A stretch of 57,365 nt of DNA, from positions 111,382 through 168,746 of the forward strand of contig NZ_KE387214.1 in assembly GCF_000430725.1 (NCBI RefSeq), in the 5' to 3' direction. Below the pieces are notes generated by a model that made no database searches, was not told the origin of the DNA, and was given only the letters and a program-made list of their open reading frames with translations. Below, piece by piece: positions 35,053-43,268 of the stretch. The first letter of the stretch is position 1. The number at the start of each line of letters is the position of its first letter. The position numbers were made by a program, and so were the translations under genes. Origin of the DNA: Azohydromonas australica DSM 1124 (lineage in GTDB: Bacteria; Pseudomonadota; Gammaproteobacteria; Burkholderiales; Burkholderiaceae_C).

Positions 35053-35445
35053 GTGGACACGCCCGCGCAACACGCCCAGCCCTTCACCCGCTACACCCTG
35101 GCCGGCGGCGCGGCCACCGCCGTCCATTACGCATTGCTGTCCGCGCTGGTGGAGGGCTTGCGCATGGACGCCGCGCCGGCCGCGGCGCTGGGGGCGCTGG
35201 CCGGCGCGCTGGTGGCCTATGCCGCCAACCGGCGCTTCACCTTCAAGCACCGCGGCCGTGCCGGGCACCGCCGGGCGCTGCCGCGCTTCCTGCTGGTGGC
35301 GGCGACGACGATGGCGCTGAGCGCGTCGATCGTGCGCCTGGGCACCGCGGCCTGGGGCCTGCACTACCTGCTGGCGCAGGCGCTGGCCACGGGCATGGGG
35401 CTGGTCCTCGGCTACGGCCTGAACAGGCACTGGACTTTCAGATGA
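35053..35445 (+). CDS. GtrA-family membrane protein
   Basis: A 130-residue four-helix membrane protein of the GtrA family, which are thought to flip polyprenyl-phosphate-linked sugars. The family pattern is visible: RYTLAGGAATAVHYALLSALVE at the start (first helix), YAANRRFTFKHRG near residue 57 and the closing GYGLNRHWTFR. The start is GTG at 35053. It overlaps the next gene (GT2) by ATGA. In this context it would present the sugar-lipid made by the GT2 enzyme to the ArnT-like transferase. Confidence 0.87.
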   Translation: MDTPAQHAQPFTRYTLAGGAATAVHYALLSALVEGLRMDAAPAAALGALAGALVAYAANRRFTFKHRGRAGHRRALPRFLLVAATTMALSASIVRLGTAAWGLHYLLAQALATGMGLVLGYGLNRHWTFR

Positions 35446-36452
35446 ACGCTTCCTTGATGCGCCCGCACACGGGCTGCGCCTGCACGCTCAGCGTCGTGAT
35501 CCCCGTCTTCAACGAGGAGGCGGCACTGCCCGCGCTGCACCGGCGGCTGCTGGACGCCGTGCAGGAGCTGCACGGCGGGGTCGAGATCGTCTACGTGGAC
35601 GACGGCAGCACCGACGGCTCGGCACGGCTGCTGGGCGCGCTGCACGCGAGCTGCCCGCTGGTGAGCGTGGTGCGCCTGAGCCGCAACTTCGGCAAGGAGC
35701 AGGCGATGACGGCGGGGCTGCAGTTCGCGCGCGGCGCGGCCGTGGTGGTGATGGACGCGGACCTGCAGCACCCGCCCGAGATGATCCCGGCCATGGTGGC
35801 CGCGTGGCGCGCCGGCGCCGACGTGGTGAACATGCGCCGGCGCAGCCGCCGCGACGAGCCCCGGTTGCGCCGACTGGCCGCGCACGCCTTCTACCGCCTG
35901 CTCAACCGGCTCAGCGACATCCCCATTCCCGAGGACGTCGGCGACTTCAGGCTGCTGAGCCGCCGCGCCGTGGAGGCGCTCAACCAGTTTCCGGAGCGCA
36001 ACCGCTTCATGAAGGGCCTGTTCGCCTGGGTCGGCTTCCGGCAGGCCACCATCGAGTTCGACGTGGCCGAGCGCGCGGCCGGACACAGCAAGTGGCGTCC
36101 GCACCAGCTCTGGGCCCTGGCCGTGGAGGGCATCACGGCCTTCTCCATCGAGCCGCTGAAGCTGGCCTCCAAGGTGGGGCTGCTCAGCGCCGCGCTGGCC
36201 TTCTGCATGGGCGTCTACTTCTTCTTCCGCACGCTGATGTACGGCGATCCGGTGGCCGGCTTCCCGACGCTGGTGATCGTGCTGCTGATGCTGGGCGGGC
36301 TGCAGCTGCTGGCCATCGGCGTGCTGGGCGAATACCTGGGCCGGCTGTGGCTGGAGAGCAAGCGCCGTCCGATCTACCTGGTGCAGGACTACGAGGCGGC
36401 CACCGGCGTGGAAGAGAAGCCGCTGTACGCGCAGCCGCTCGCGAGGTCGTGA
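35442..36452 (+). CDS. GT2 polyprenyl-phosphate glycosyltransferase (ArnC/DPM-like)
   Basis: A 336-residue family 2 glycosyltransferase that transfers a sugar to undecaprenyl phosphate. The catalytic domain begins LSVVIPVFNEEAALP; the nucleotide motif is YVDDGSTDGSA near residue 51 and the metal motif MDADLQHPPEMIP near residue 104. The C-terminal quarter has two transmembrane helices (about residues 245-262 and 277-299), as in ArnC/GtrB. It overlaps GtrA upstream and the ArnT-like gene downstream (TGATG). The donor could be UDP-GlcNAc or UDP-GalNAc, given the deacetylase at the end of the operon. Confidence 0.92.
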   Translation: MNASLMRPHTGCACTLSVVIPVFNEEAALPALHRRLLDAVQELHGGVEIVYVDDGSTDGSARLLGALHASCPLVSVVRLSRNFGKEQAMTAGLQFARGAAVVVMDADLQHPPEMIPAMVAAWRAGADVVNMRRRSRRDEPRLRRLAAHAFYRLLNRLSDIPIPEDVGDFRLLSRRAVEALNQFPERNRFMKGLFAWVGFRQATIEFDVAERAAGHSKWRPHQLWALAVEGITAFSIEPLKLASKVGLLSAALAFCMGVYFFFRTLMYGDPVAGFPTLVIVLLMLGGLQLLAIGVLGEYLGRLWLESKRRPIYLVQDYEAATGVEEKPLYAQPLARS

Positions 36453-37942
36453 TGGAGAAGAAGCACGGTTTCACGCTGCGCCACCTCGTGCTGCTGCTGA
36501 TCGCCGCCCTGGTGCTGGCCCGACTGGCGAGCATGGCCGCGCTGCCGCTGATGGACACGACCGAGGCGCGCTACGGCGAAATCGGCCGCAAGATGGCCGC
36601 GCTGGGCGACTGGGTGACCCCCTGGCACGACGACGGCGTGCCCTTCTGGGGCAAGCCGCCGCTGTCGTTCTGGCTGACCGCGGCCAGCTTCAGGCTGCTG
36701 GGCGTGAACGAGTTCGCGGCCCGGCTGCCGCACGCGCTCTGTGCCCTGGCCATCGCCGGGCTGGTCTGGGGCCTGGCACGCCGGCACGACCCGCGGGAGG
36801 CACTGCCCGCGCTGGCGCTGCTCACGGGCTCGACCCTATTCTTCGTTTCCGCCGGCGCGGTCATGACCGACGGCGCGCTGGTGCTGGGCACGACGCTGGC
36901 GATGCACGGCTTCTGGCAGGCACTGCACGCGCCCACGCACGGACAGCGGCAACGAGCCGGGTGGAGCTTCTTCATCGGCCTGGCCATCGGGCTGCTGGCC
37001 AAGGGACCGCTGGCGCTGGTGCTGGCGGGCACCCCGCTGCTGGCATGGCTCGCATGGGCGCGGCGCTGGCGCGACGCGTGGCGCGCGCTGCCGTGGCTGC
37101 GCGGCACCGTGCTGGCGCTGGCGCTGGCGCTGCCCTGGTACGTGCTGGCGGAGCGCCGAACGCCGGGCTTCCTGCAGTACTTCATCGCGGGAGAGCACTG
37201 GCACCGGTTCGTCACGCCGGGCTGGCAGGGCGATCTCTACGGCACGGCACACCGCTTCGCGCCGGGCACCATCTGGCTCTTCGCGGCGGCCGGGTTGCTG
37301 CCCTGGACCGTCGTGCTGCCGCTGGCCGCCTGGCATTCACGCCGGCACTCGGTTGACGCCGCATCGGCGACACCCGCCGAGCGGCAGTGGCTGGCCTACC
37401 TGCTGCTGTGGAGTGCGGCGCCGCTGCTGTTCTTCACGGCCTCGCGCAACATCATCTGGACCTATCCGCTGCCGGGGCTGCCCGCCGGGGCGCTGCTGGG
37501 CGCGGCCTGGCTGGTGCGGCGGCGGCTGCGGGTGGAGGCCTGGCTCGCCGCCGGCCTGTCGCTGGCGCTGGCGCTGAGCGGCGTGGCCTGGGCCCAGGCC
37601 GCGCACTCGGGCGCGATCGGGCGGGCGACGGCGAAGTCCGCCGTGCAGGCATGGCGCCGGTTGGGCATCGCCGATCAGCCGCTGGTGGTCGTGGGCGGAC
37701 CGCTGTTCTCCGCCGCCTTCTACAGCCGCGACCAGGCGCATCGCGTGCAGCAGGTCGCGCAGATCCAGCCGCAATGGGTGCGCGACGGGGCCTTCGTGGC
37801 CGTGTCCGGCGGGCGCCAGGACCAGTTCCGGCCGGCGGGCTTCGACATCGAGCGGAACCTGGGCCGCTTCGGCAGCTATGAGCTGTTCAAGCTGCGGCTT
37901 GCGGAGCCGGCGCCTGCCACGGGCCACGGCACGGCACCTTGA
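36452..37942 (+). CDS. ArnT-like lipid A glycosyltransferase (GT83, PMT fold)
   Basis: A 496-residue polytopic inner-membrane glycosyltransferase. After the first helix the PMT-type acidic motif is MDTTEARYGEIGRKM (residues 30-44) and the membrane-proximal loop contains WVTPWHDDGVPFWGKPPLSFW, both characteristic of ArnT-type enzymes. About ten hydrophobic segments follow, then a C-terminal periplasmic domain. It uses undecaprenyl-phosphate sugar as donor and lipid A phosphates as acceptor. It is coupled to GT2 by TGATG and to the deacetylase by a four-base overlap. Whether the sugar is Ara4N, glucosamine or galactosamine cannot be read, but no Ara4N synthesis genes are present. Confidence 0.88.
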   Translation: MEKKHGFTLRHLVLLLIAALVLARLASMAALPLMDTTEARYGEIGRKMAALGDWVTPWHDDGVPFWGKPPLSFWLTAASFRLLGVNEFAARLPHALCALAIAGLVWGLARRHDPREALPALALLTGSTLFFVSAGAVMTDGALVLGTTLAMHGFWQALHAPTHGQRQRAGWSFFIGLAIGLLAKGPLALVLAGTPLLAWLAWARRWRDAWRALPWLRGTVLALALALPWYVLAERRTPGFLQYFIAGEHWHRFVTPGWQGDLYGTAHRFAPGTIWLFAAAGLLPWTVVLPLAAWHSRRHSVDAASATPAERQWLAYLLLWSAAPLLFFTASRNIIWTYPLPGLPAGALLGAAWLVRRRLRVEAWLAAGLSLALALSGVAWAQAAHSGAIGRATAKSAVQAWRRLGIADQPLVVVGGPLFSAAFYSRDQAHRVQQVAQIQPQWVRDGAFVAVSGGRQDQFRPAGFDIERNLGRFGSYELFKLRLAEPAPATGHGTAP

Positions 37943-38823
37943 ACTCCGGGCAGGCCTGCACGGCCACGCCCATCGGCGTGTGCGTGGACGACTACGGCTG
38001 CAACGAGGCGGTGGACGAGGCGGCACTGGCACTGGCTGCGCGCGGTCGCGCCAGCGCCATCGCCTGCATGACGCGTTCGCCGCGCTGGCCCGCGGCCGCC
38101 AGGGCGCTGGATCCGGTCCGCGCGCAAGCGGACCTGGGCTTGCACCTGGACCTCACCGAATGGGCCGACGCCAGCGTGCGCCGGCCGCTGGGCCGCCTGA
38201 TCCTGGCCGCGTATGCAGGACGGCTGGACCCGGCGGCGCTGCGCGAGGAGATCCGCGCCCAGCTTGACGCCTTCGAGGCGGCGCTGGGTGCCGCGCCCGC
38301 CTTCGTCGACGGGCACCAGCACGTGCATCAGCTGCCCGGCGTGCGCGAAGCCCTGCTGGCGGAGCTGGCGCGCCGCGGCACGGGCCGCCGGCCCTGGCTG
38401 CGCTGCACCCGGCCACCGCCGCGGCCCAAGGCGGCAGCGCCGAGGGACGGCAGCGCGCTCAAGCACCTCGTCATCGCCGCCCTGGGTTCGCGCCAGCTCG
38501 CCGCGCGGGCCCGCGCCGGCGGACATGCCTTGAATGCGCACCTGCTCGGGGTGTACGGCTTCGATGGCGACGAGGCGGGCTACGCCCGCCGCCTGCAGGG
38601 CTGGCTGGCGCAAGCCGGCGCGGCAGACCTGCTGATGTGCCACCCGGCCACGCGGGCCTTGCCGGACGACCCGATCGGGGCGGCACGGAGGGCGGAGTTC
38701 ACCGTGCTGTCGGAACCGCGCTGGGACGGGCTGCTGCAGCGGCACGGGCTGCACGTCGAACGGCTGTCGCGCGTGCTGGACGGCTGCGGTGGAACACGGA
38801 CGCAGGAGGCCAGGCCGCTCTGA
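37939..38823 (+). CDS. YdjC/ChbG-family carbohydrate deacetylase (NaxD/LgmC-like)
   Basis: A 294-residue deacetylase. Metal and catalytic residues: D17 and D18 in CVDDYGCN, HLDLTE near residue 68 and DGHQHVHQLPGV near residue 124. The start is a TTG overlapping the ArnT-like stop; a later GTG is possible. In Francisella (NaxD) and Bordetella (LgmC), homologues remove the acetyl group from an undecaprenyl-phosphate N-acetylhexosamine before transfer to lipid A. The gene order GT2, ArnT-like, deacetylase is the same here, so amino-sugar modification of lipid A is inferred. Hopanoid-associated HpnK is a related alternative, but no hopanoid genes are near. Confidence 0.85.
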   Translation: MNSGQACTATPIGVCVDDYGCNEAVDEAALALAARGRASAIACMTRSPRWPAAARALDPVRAQADLGLHLDLTEWADASVRRPLGRLILAAYAGRLDPAALREEIRAQLDAFEAALGAAPAFVDGHQHVHQLPGVREALLAELARRGTGRRPWLRCTRPPPRPKAAAPRDGSALKHLVIAALGSRQLAARARAGGHALNAHLLGVYGFDGDEAGYARRLQGWLAQAGAADLLMCHPATRALPDDPIGAARRAEFTVLSEPRWDGLLQRHGLHVERLSRVLDGCGGTRTQEARPL

Positions 38824-38870
38824 TCAAGCGCAGCGGCGCGGGCCTCACCGGCAAGTCCGCCTGCCCAATG

Positions 38871-38906
38871 AAAAAGGCCGGCCACCGGAATCCCCGGTGG
38901 CCGGCC
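38871..38906 (-). terminator. Intrinsic terminator of the RTX-like gene
   Basis: A perfect 13-bp stem, GGCCGGCCACCGG (38876-38888) and CCGGTGGCCGGCC (38894-38906), followed on the minus strand by five T residues (38875-38871). It lies 22 bases after the minus-strand stop at 38928 and may also stop the convergent plus-strand operon. Confidence 0.88.
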
Positions 38907-38927
38907 CCTTGAGCCGGCGCGCAACCG

Positions 38928-41900
38928 TCAGGCGATGACCAGGTCGCTGTGCTGCGTGGTCGACGTACCCGTCAGCGCCTCCACCACCAGCTCGCTGAAG
39001 TCGGCGAGCTTCTCCACGCTCCAGATGCTGGCCAGGTCGTAGCCGGCGACCTTGTCGAAGCTCACCTTCTCCGCCGCCACCAGGTCGGCGATGTCCACGC
39101 TGGCGATCTGCTGGCCCGCGGTGTCGAACAGCGTCAGGTCCTGCACGTTCACCGAGGCCTCGTCGGCGATGGTGATGCGGCCGTAGCTCACGCCGTCCTG
39201 CACGAAGCTGATCACCAGGTCGTCGCCGTCCATCGCCGTGACGATGGAGCTGGCCGACAGGGTGAAATCCTCGTCCCACAGGCGGCTGGCGTGGACCTCG
39301 ATGTGGTCGTTGCCGCCGGCGACCTCGTAGATCGTGTCGCGGCCGTCGCCGACGTAGAACACGTAGGTGTCGGTGCCGCTGCCGCCGCGCAGGTCGTCGT
39401 CGCCCATGCCGCTGTAGAGCGTGTCGTTGCCGGCACCGGCGGTCAGGTCGTTGTTGCCCGAGTACGAGTAGGTGAGATAGCCCATCAGCGCCGACAGGCC
39501 CACGGTGAAGCCGGTGCTGTCGTCGGCATTGCCGATCACGTCGCCCAGGTCGGCGGCGGCGCCGCCGATCCACTTGAAGGCGTCGGCCAGCCAGCCGTCG
39601 TCGGTCCAGCCCTCCACGGTGGTGTCGAGCGAGTCCATCGCGCCGGTGAGCCAGTCGATGCTGGTGTCCATCGCGCTGTCCACGCCGCCGGCCACGTCGA
39701 AGTCCAGGTCCAGCCCGGTGACGGCCTTCAGGCTGCCCAGGCCCTTGTCGAGCAGGCCGTCCACGCTGCCGGCCACGTCGGAGACGATGTCCGCCACGTC
39801 CTCGGCGGCGTCCACCACCTTGTCGGTCATGCCGCCGAAGGCCGAGGCGATCTTGCCCAGGAGCGATTCCGACAGGTAGAACTGCACGTTGCCCAGCGCG
39901 TCGGCCAGGCCGTCCACGGCGCCGCTGATGTCCTTGGTGTGGGTGCTGAGCAGGTGGTCGATCAGGCCCCAGCCGAAGCCCATCATCACGTCGTCGCCGC
40001 TGCCGCCGCCCACGTAGCTGCCGGCCGAGGAGGCGAACACCACGTCGTTGCCGTCGCCGGCGTCGATGATGTTGCCGATCGCGTAGACGCTGGAGAGGTT
40101 GCCGCTGTAGGCCGCCTTGGCCTGCTTGATGATGGAGAACAGCGCCATGCCGCCGCTCATGCCGTCACCCAGCGTGGCGAAGTCGTTCTCGGCGAAAGAC
40201 TCGATCGAGTCGAAGATGGTCGCGGGCGCAATGGCGATGATCGTGTCGTCGCCCGCGCCGGTGACGACGATGTTGGCGCTGTCGGAGAGCGACACCACCG
40301 TGTCGTTGCCCGCGCCGGTGACGGCCACCGTCTGCACGCCCTTGAGCACCGCGGTGTCGTCGCCGTCGCCGGTGATCACCACGTTGAAGCCGGTGTCGAT
40401 GTTGAACGCGGACTTGTCGGTGCTTGTCGTGCCGTCGTCCTTGACCGTCTCGGTCTTGGTCTCGGTCTTGAAGCTGCTGCTGCTGCCCCACACCACCACG
40501 GTGTCGTCGCCGCCGGCCGACAGCAGCACGTTGTGCTGGCCGTAGATCACCGCGATGTCGTCGCCGCCGCCGGTGTAGGCCGCGTTGACCGAGGTGTCGT
40601 AGCTGGTCTTGGTGTTGCTGGTGCCGCCGCCTTCCTCCTCCACCGTGCTGCTGCTCGACGTGCCGGAGCCGAAGTTGACCAGCGTGACGATGTCCCGGCC
40701 GTTGCCGGTCACGGCCAGGTTCTCGGCGCCCACCTGCGTCACGATGTTGTCGCCGTCGCCGGCGTACAGCGCGTTGTAGCTGAGGTCCGCGCTCTTGGTG
40801 CTGCCGGTCTCGGTCTTGGTGGTGGTGGAGCCGCTGAGCGAGACGCTGGTGAGGATGTCATCGCCGTCGCCGGCGATCACCGCATTGCCCTTGCCCAGCA
40901 GCGTGACGACGTTGTCGCCGGCGCCGGCCACCACCTCGCTGTACTTGCCCACGGCGGTGACGATGTCGCTGCCCGCGCCGCCGACCACGACGTTGTAGCT
41001 GCCGATGGTGGTGATGACGTCGTCGCCGGCGCCGCCGATGACGCCGTTCTTGCTGCCCAGCACCGTGATGACGTTGCCGCCGCTGCCGCCGATCACGGCG
41101 TTGTTGCTGCCCACCACCGTGGCGACGTCGCTGCCGTGCTGGCCCGTGCCGGCCTTGTCCAGGCCCAGGGCCTGCACGTAGTCGGTGGCGACGATGCCGG
41201 CGGTGACGGCGTCCACCACGCCCACCAGCGAGGCGCCGGTCTCGACCGCGCTGCCCAGCACCACCACGTTGTTGGAGCCGATGGCCGTCACCACGTCGGC
41301 GTCGGCACCGGCCCACACCACGTTGGTGCTGCCGATGGCGGTGACCAGGTCATCGCCGCCGGAGGTGACGACCACGTTGGTGGAGCCGATGCTGGTGACG
41401 ATGTCCCTGCCCGCGTCGTCGGCGACGTTGGCCGCCAGGAACTTCTTGAACGCCGCGGAGCCGGCCGTGCCGGCGGCCTCGTCGATGAGCGACGCGACCT
41501 CGTTGAGGTCCTGCCCGATGCCGGTGAGCGTGATGTTGTTCTGGCCGATCGCGGTGACGACGTTGTCGCCCGCGGTGTTGACCACCACGTTGTTCTGGCC
41601 CACGGCGGTGACGATGTTGTCGCCGCCGTTGGTCAGCGTGATGTTGTTCTGGCCCGCGACCGTGATCACGTCGTTGCCCGCGCCGGTGTAGACCACGTTG
41701 AGCGCGCCGATGGCCACCACGGTGTCGTCGCCGTGGCCGGTCTTGATGTAGTCGGCGACGGCCTTGTCGATGGCCTGGTCCATCGTCTTGGCGGCGCTGT
41801 CGCCGACCAGGTCCGAGAAGTAGTCCGACAGGGCCGAGGCGCTCACGTCGCCCAGGTCTTCCAGCATGCCGCCGAGCTCGGTGGCGACGATGTTGGAGCC

Positions 41901-43268
41901 GCCCAGCGCCACGATGGTGTTGTCGCCCTCGGTGCTGAGCACGAGGTTCGTGCCGCCCGCGGCCACCAGGGTGCTGTCGCCGCCGTTGACCAGCATGGCG
42001 TTGCCCATGCCCACGCCGGCCAGGATGTTGTCGCCCTTGGTGGTCGCGAGCACGTTGTACATGCCCACCGCCGCGACGATGTTGTCGCTGCCGTTGACGG
42101 CCACCACGTTGGCCGCGCCGGCGGCGATGGCGAGGCTGTTGTCGCCGTTGGCCACCACCACGTTCAGGCCGCCGCCGGCCAGCAGCAGGTCGTTGCCGTC
42201 GGAGGTGTAGAGACCGTTGGCGCCGCCCAGCGCCAGCACGCTGTCCTGGCCCTTGCCGGCCACGACCACGTTGGCGCCGCCGTAGGCGTCGATGTCGTCG
42301 TTGCCGCTGCCGGTGGTCACGGCGTTGGCGCCGCCATAGGCCGCCACGGTGTTGTTGCCGTCGCCGGCCAGCACCACGTTGACGCCGCCGCCCACGGTGA
42401 TCTTGTCGTTGCCGCTGCCGGTGGTCACGCCGTTGCCGCCGCCCCAGGCGGTGACGGTGTTGGCGCCGTCGCCGAGCTTGATGACGTTGGCCGCGCCCGC
42501 GGCGGTGACGACGTCGTTGCCGCCCTCGGCGCTGATGACGTTGGCGCCGCCGTAGGCGGTGACGGTGTTGTTGCCGCTGCCGGCCTTGATGACGTTGCTG
42601 GCGGCGTTGGCGGTGATGCTGTCGTTGCCCGCGCCGGTGTCGAGCACGTTGCTGGCGCCATTGAGCGTGACGGTGTCGTCGCCGTCGCCGGTGCCGATGA
42701 CGTTGCTCGCGCCGTTGGCGGTCACGACGTCGTTGCCGCCGTTGGTGTAGACGACGTTGGACGCGCCCGCAACCGTGACCTGGTCCTTGCCCGCACCGGC
42801 ATTGACCTGGTTGCCGCCACCCTCGGCGACCACGGTGTTGTCGCCGTCGCCGGCCGTGATCTTGTTGTAGCCGCCGTAGGCCTTGAGCGTGTCGTTGCCC
42901 GCGCCGGCCGTGACCTGGTTGTAGCCGCCGCTGGCCGTGACGCTGTTGTTGCCTTCGCCGGCCTTGATGATGTTGCTGGCGGCGTTGGCGATGACGGTGT
43001 CGTTGCCGGCACCGGTGTCGAGCACGTTGCTGGCGCCGTTGAGCGTCGCGGTGTCGTCGCCGTCGCCGGTCTCGATGGTGTTGCTCGCGCCGTTGGCGGT
43101 CACGCTGTCATTGCCGGCATACGTGTAGACGAAGTTGGCCGCGCCGGCGACCGTCACCGTGTCCTTGCCGGAGCCGCCCCAGACCTTGTTGGCGCCGCCT
43201 TCGGCCACCACGGTGTTGTCGCCGTCGCCGGCCGTGATCTCGTTGTAGCCGCCGTAGCCCTTGAGCAC
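38928..43268 (-). CDS. RTX-like repeat protein, C-terminal part after frameshift
   Basis: A 1446-residue open frame from a GTG at 43268; in fact the frame is open back to about 43400, where it continues the protein begun at 45069 after an apparent one-base shift. Most of it consists of an 18-residue coil with consensus N-x-V-x-x-G-x-G-N-D-x-V-x-A-x-G-G-x: one RTX-type GxGND loop and one Asn-containing loop per coil. Repeats become irregular around 40380-40800 (Ser/Thr/Lys-rich inserts such as SFKTETKTETVK). At about 39550-39950 lies a helical, alanine/aspartate-rich segment without repeats. The end has three RTX motifs (AGAGNDTLYSGMGDDDLRGGSGTD) and an acidic/hydrophobic tail ending SDLVIA, typical of a type I secretion signal. 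No catalytic domain is recognised. Confidence 0.85.
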   Translation of the reverse strand: MLKGYGGYNEITAGDGDNTVVAEGGANKVWGGSGKDTVTVAGAANFVYTYAGNDSVTANGASNTIETGDGDDTATLNGASNVLDTGAGNDTVIANAASNIIKAGEGNNSVTASGGYNQVTAGAGNDTLKAYGGYNKITAGDGDNTVVAEGGGNQVNAGAGKDQVTVAGASNVVYTNGGNDVVTANGASNVIGTGDGDDTVTLNGASNVLDTGAGNDSITANAASNVIKAGSGNNTVTAYGGANVISAEGGNDVVTAAGAANVIKLGDGANTVTAWGGGNGVTTGSGNDKITVGGGVNVVLAGDGNNTVAAYGGANAVTTGSGNDDIDAYGGANVVVAGKGQDSVLALGGANGLYTSDGNDLLLAGGGLNVVVANGDNSLAIAAGAANVVAVNGSDNIVAAVGMYNVLATTKGDNILAGVGMGNAMLVNGGDSTLVAAGGTNLVLSTEGDNTIVALGGSNIVATELGGMLEDLGDVSASALSDYFSDLVGDSAAKTMDQAIDKAVADYIKTGHGDDTVVAIGALNVVYTGAGNDVITVAGQNNITLTNGGDNIVTAVGQNNVVVNTAGDNVVTAIGQNNITLTGIGQDLNEVASLIDEAAGTAGSAAFKKFLAANVADDAGRDIVTSIGSTNVVVTSGGDDLVTAIGSTNVVWAGADADVVTAIGSNNVVVLGSAVETGASLVGVVDAVTAGIVATDYVQALGLDKAGTGQHGSDVATVVGSNNAVIGGSGGNVITVLGSKNGVIGGAGDDVITTIGSYNVVVGGAGSDIVTAVGKYSEVVAGAGDNVVTLLGKGNAVIAGDGDDILTSVSLSGSTTTKTETGSTKSADLSYNALYAGDGDNIVTQVGAENLAVTGNGRDIVTLVNFGSGTSSSSTVEEEGGGTSNTKTSYDTSVNAAYTGGGDDIAVIYGQHNVLLSAGGDDTVVVWGSSSSFKTETKTETVKDDGTTSTDKSAFNIDTGFNVVITGDGDDTAVLKGVQTVAVTGAGNDTVVSLSDSANIVVTGAGDDTIIAIAPATIFDSIESFAENDFATLGDGMSGGMALFSIIKQAKAAYSGNLSSVYAIGNIIDAGDGNDVVFASSAGSYVGGGSGDDVMMGFGWGLIDHLLSTHTKDISGAVDGLADALGNVQFYLSESLLGKIASAFGGMTDKVVDAAEDVADIVSDVAGSVDGLLDKGLGSLKAVTGLDLDFDVAGGVDSAMDTSIDWLTGAMDSLDTTVEGWTDDGWLADAFKWIGGAAADLGDVIGNADDSTGFTVGLSALMGYLTYSYSGNNDLTAGAGNDTLYSGMGDDDLRGGSGTDTYVFYVGDGRDTIYEVAGGNDHIEVHASRLWDEDFTLSASSIVTAMDGDDLVISFVQDGVSYGRITIADEASVNVQDLTLFDTAGQQIASVDIADLVAAEKVSFDKVAGYDLASIWSVEKLADFSELVVEALTGTSTTQHSDLVIA

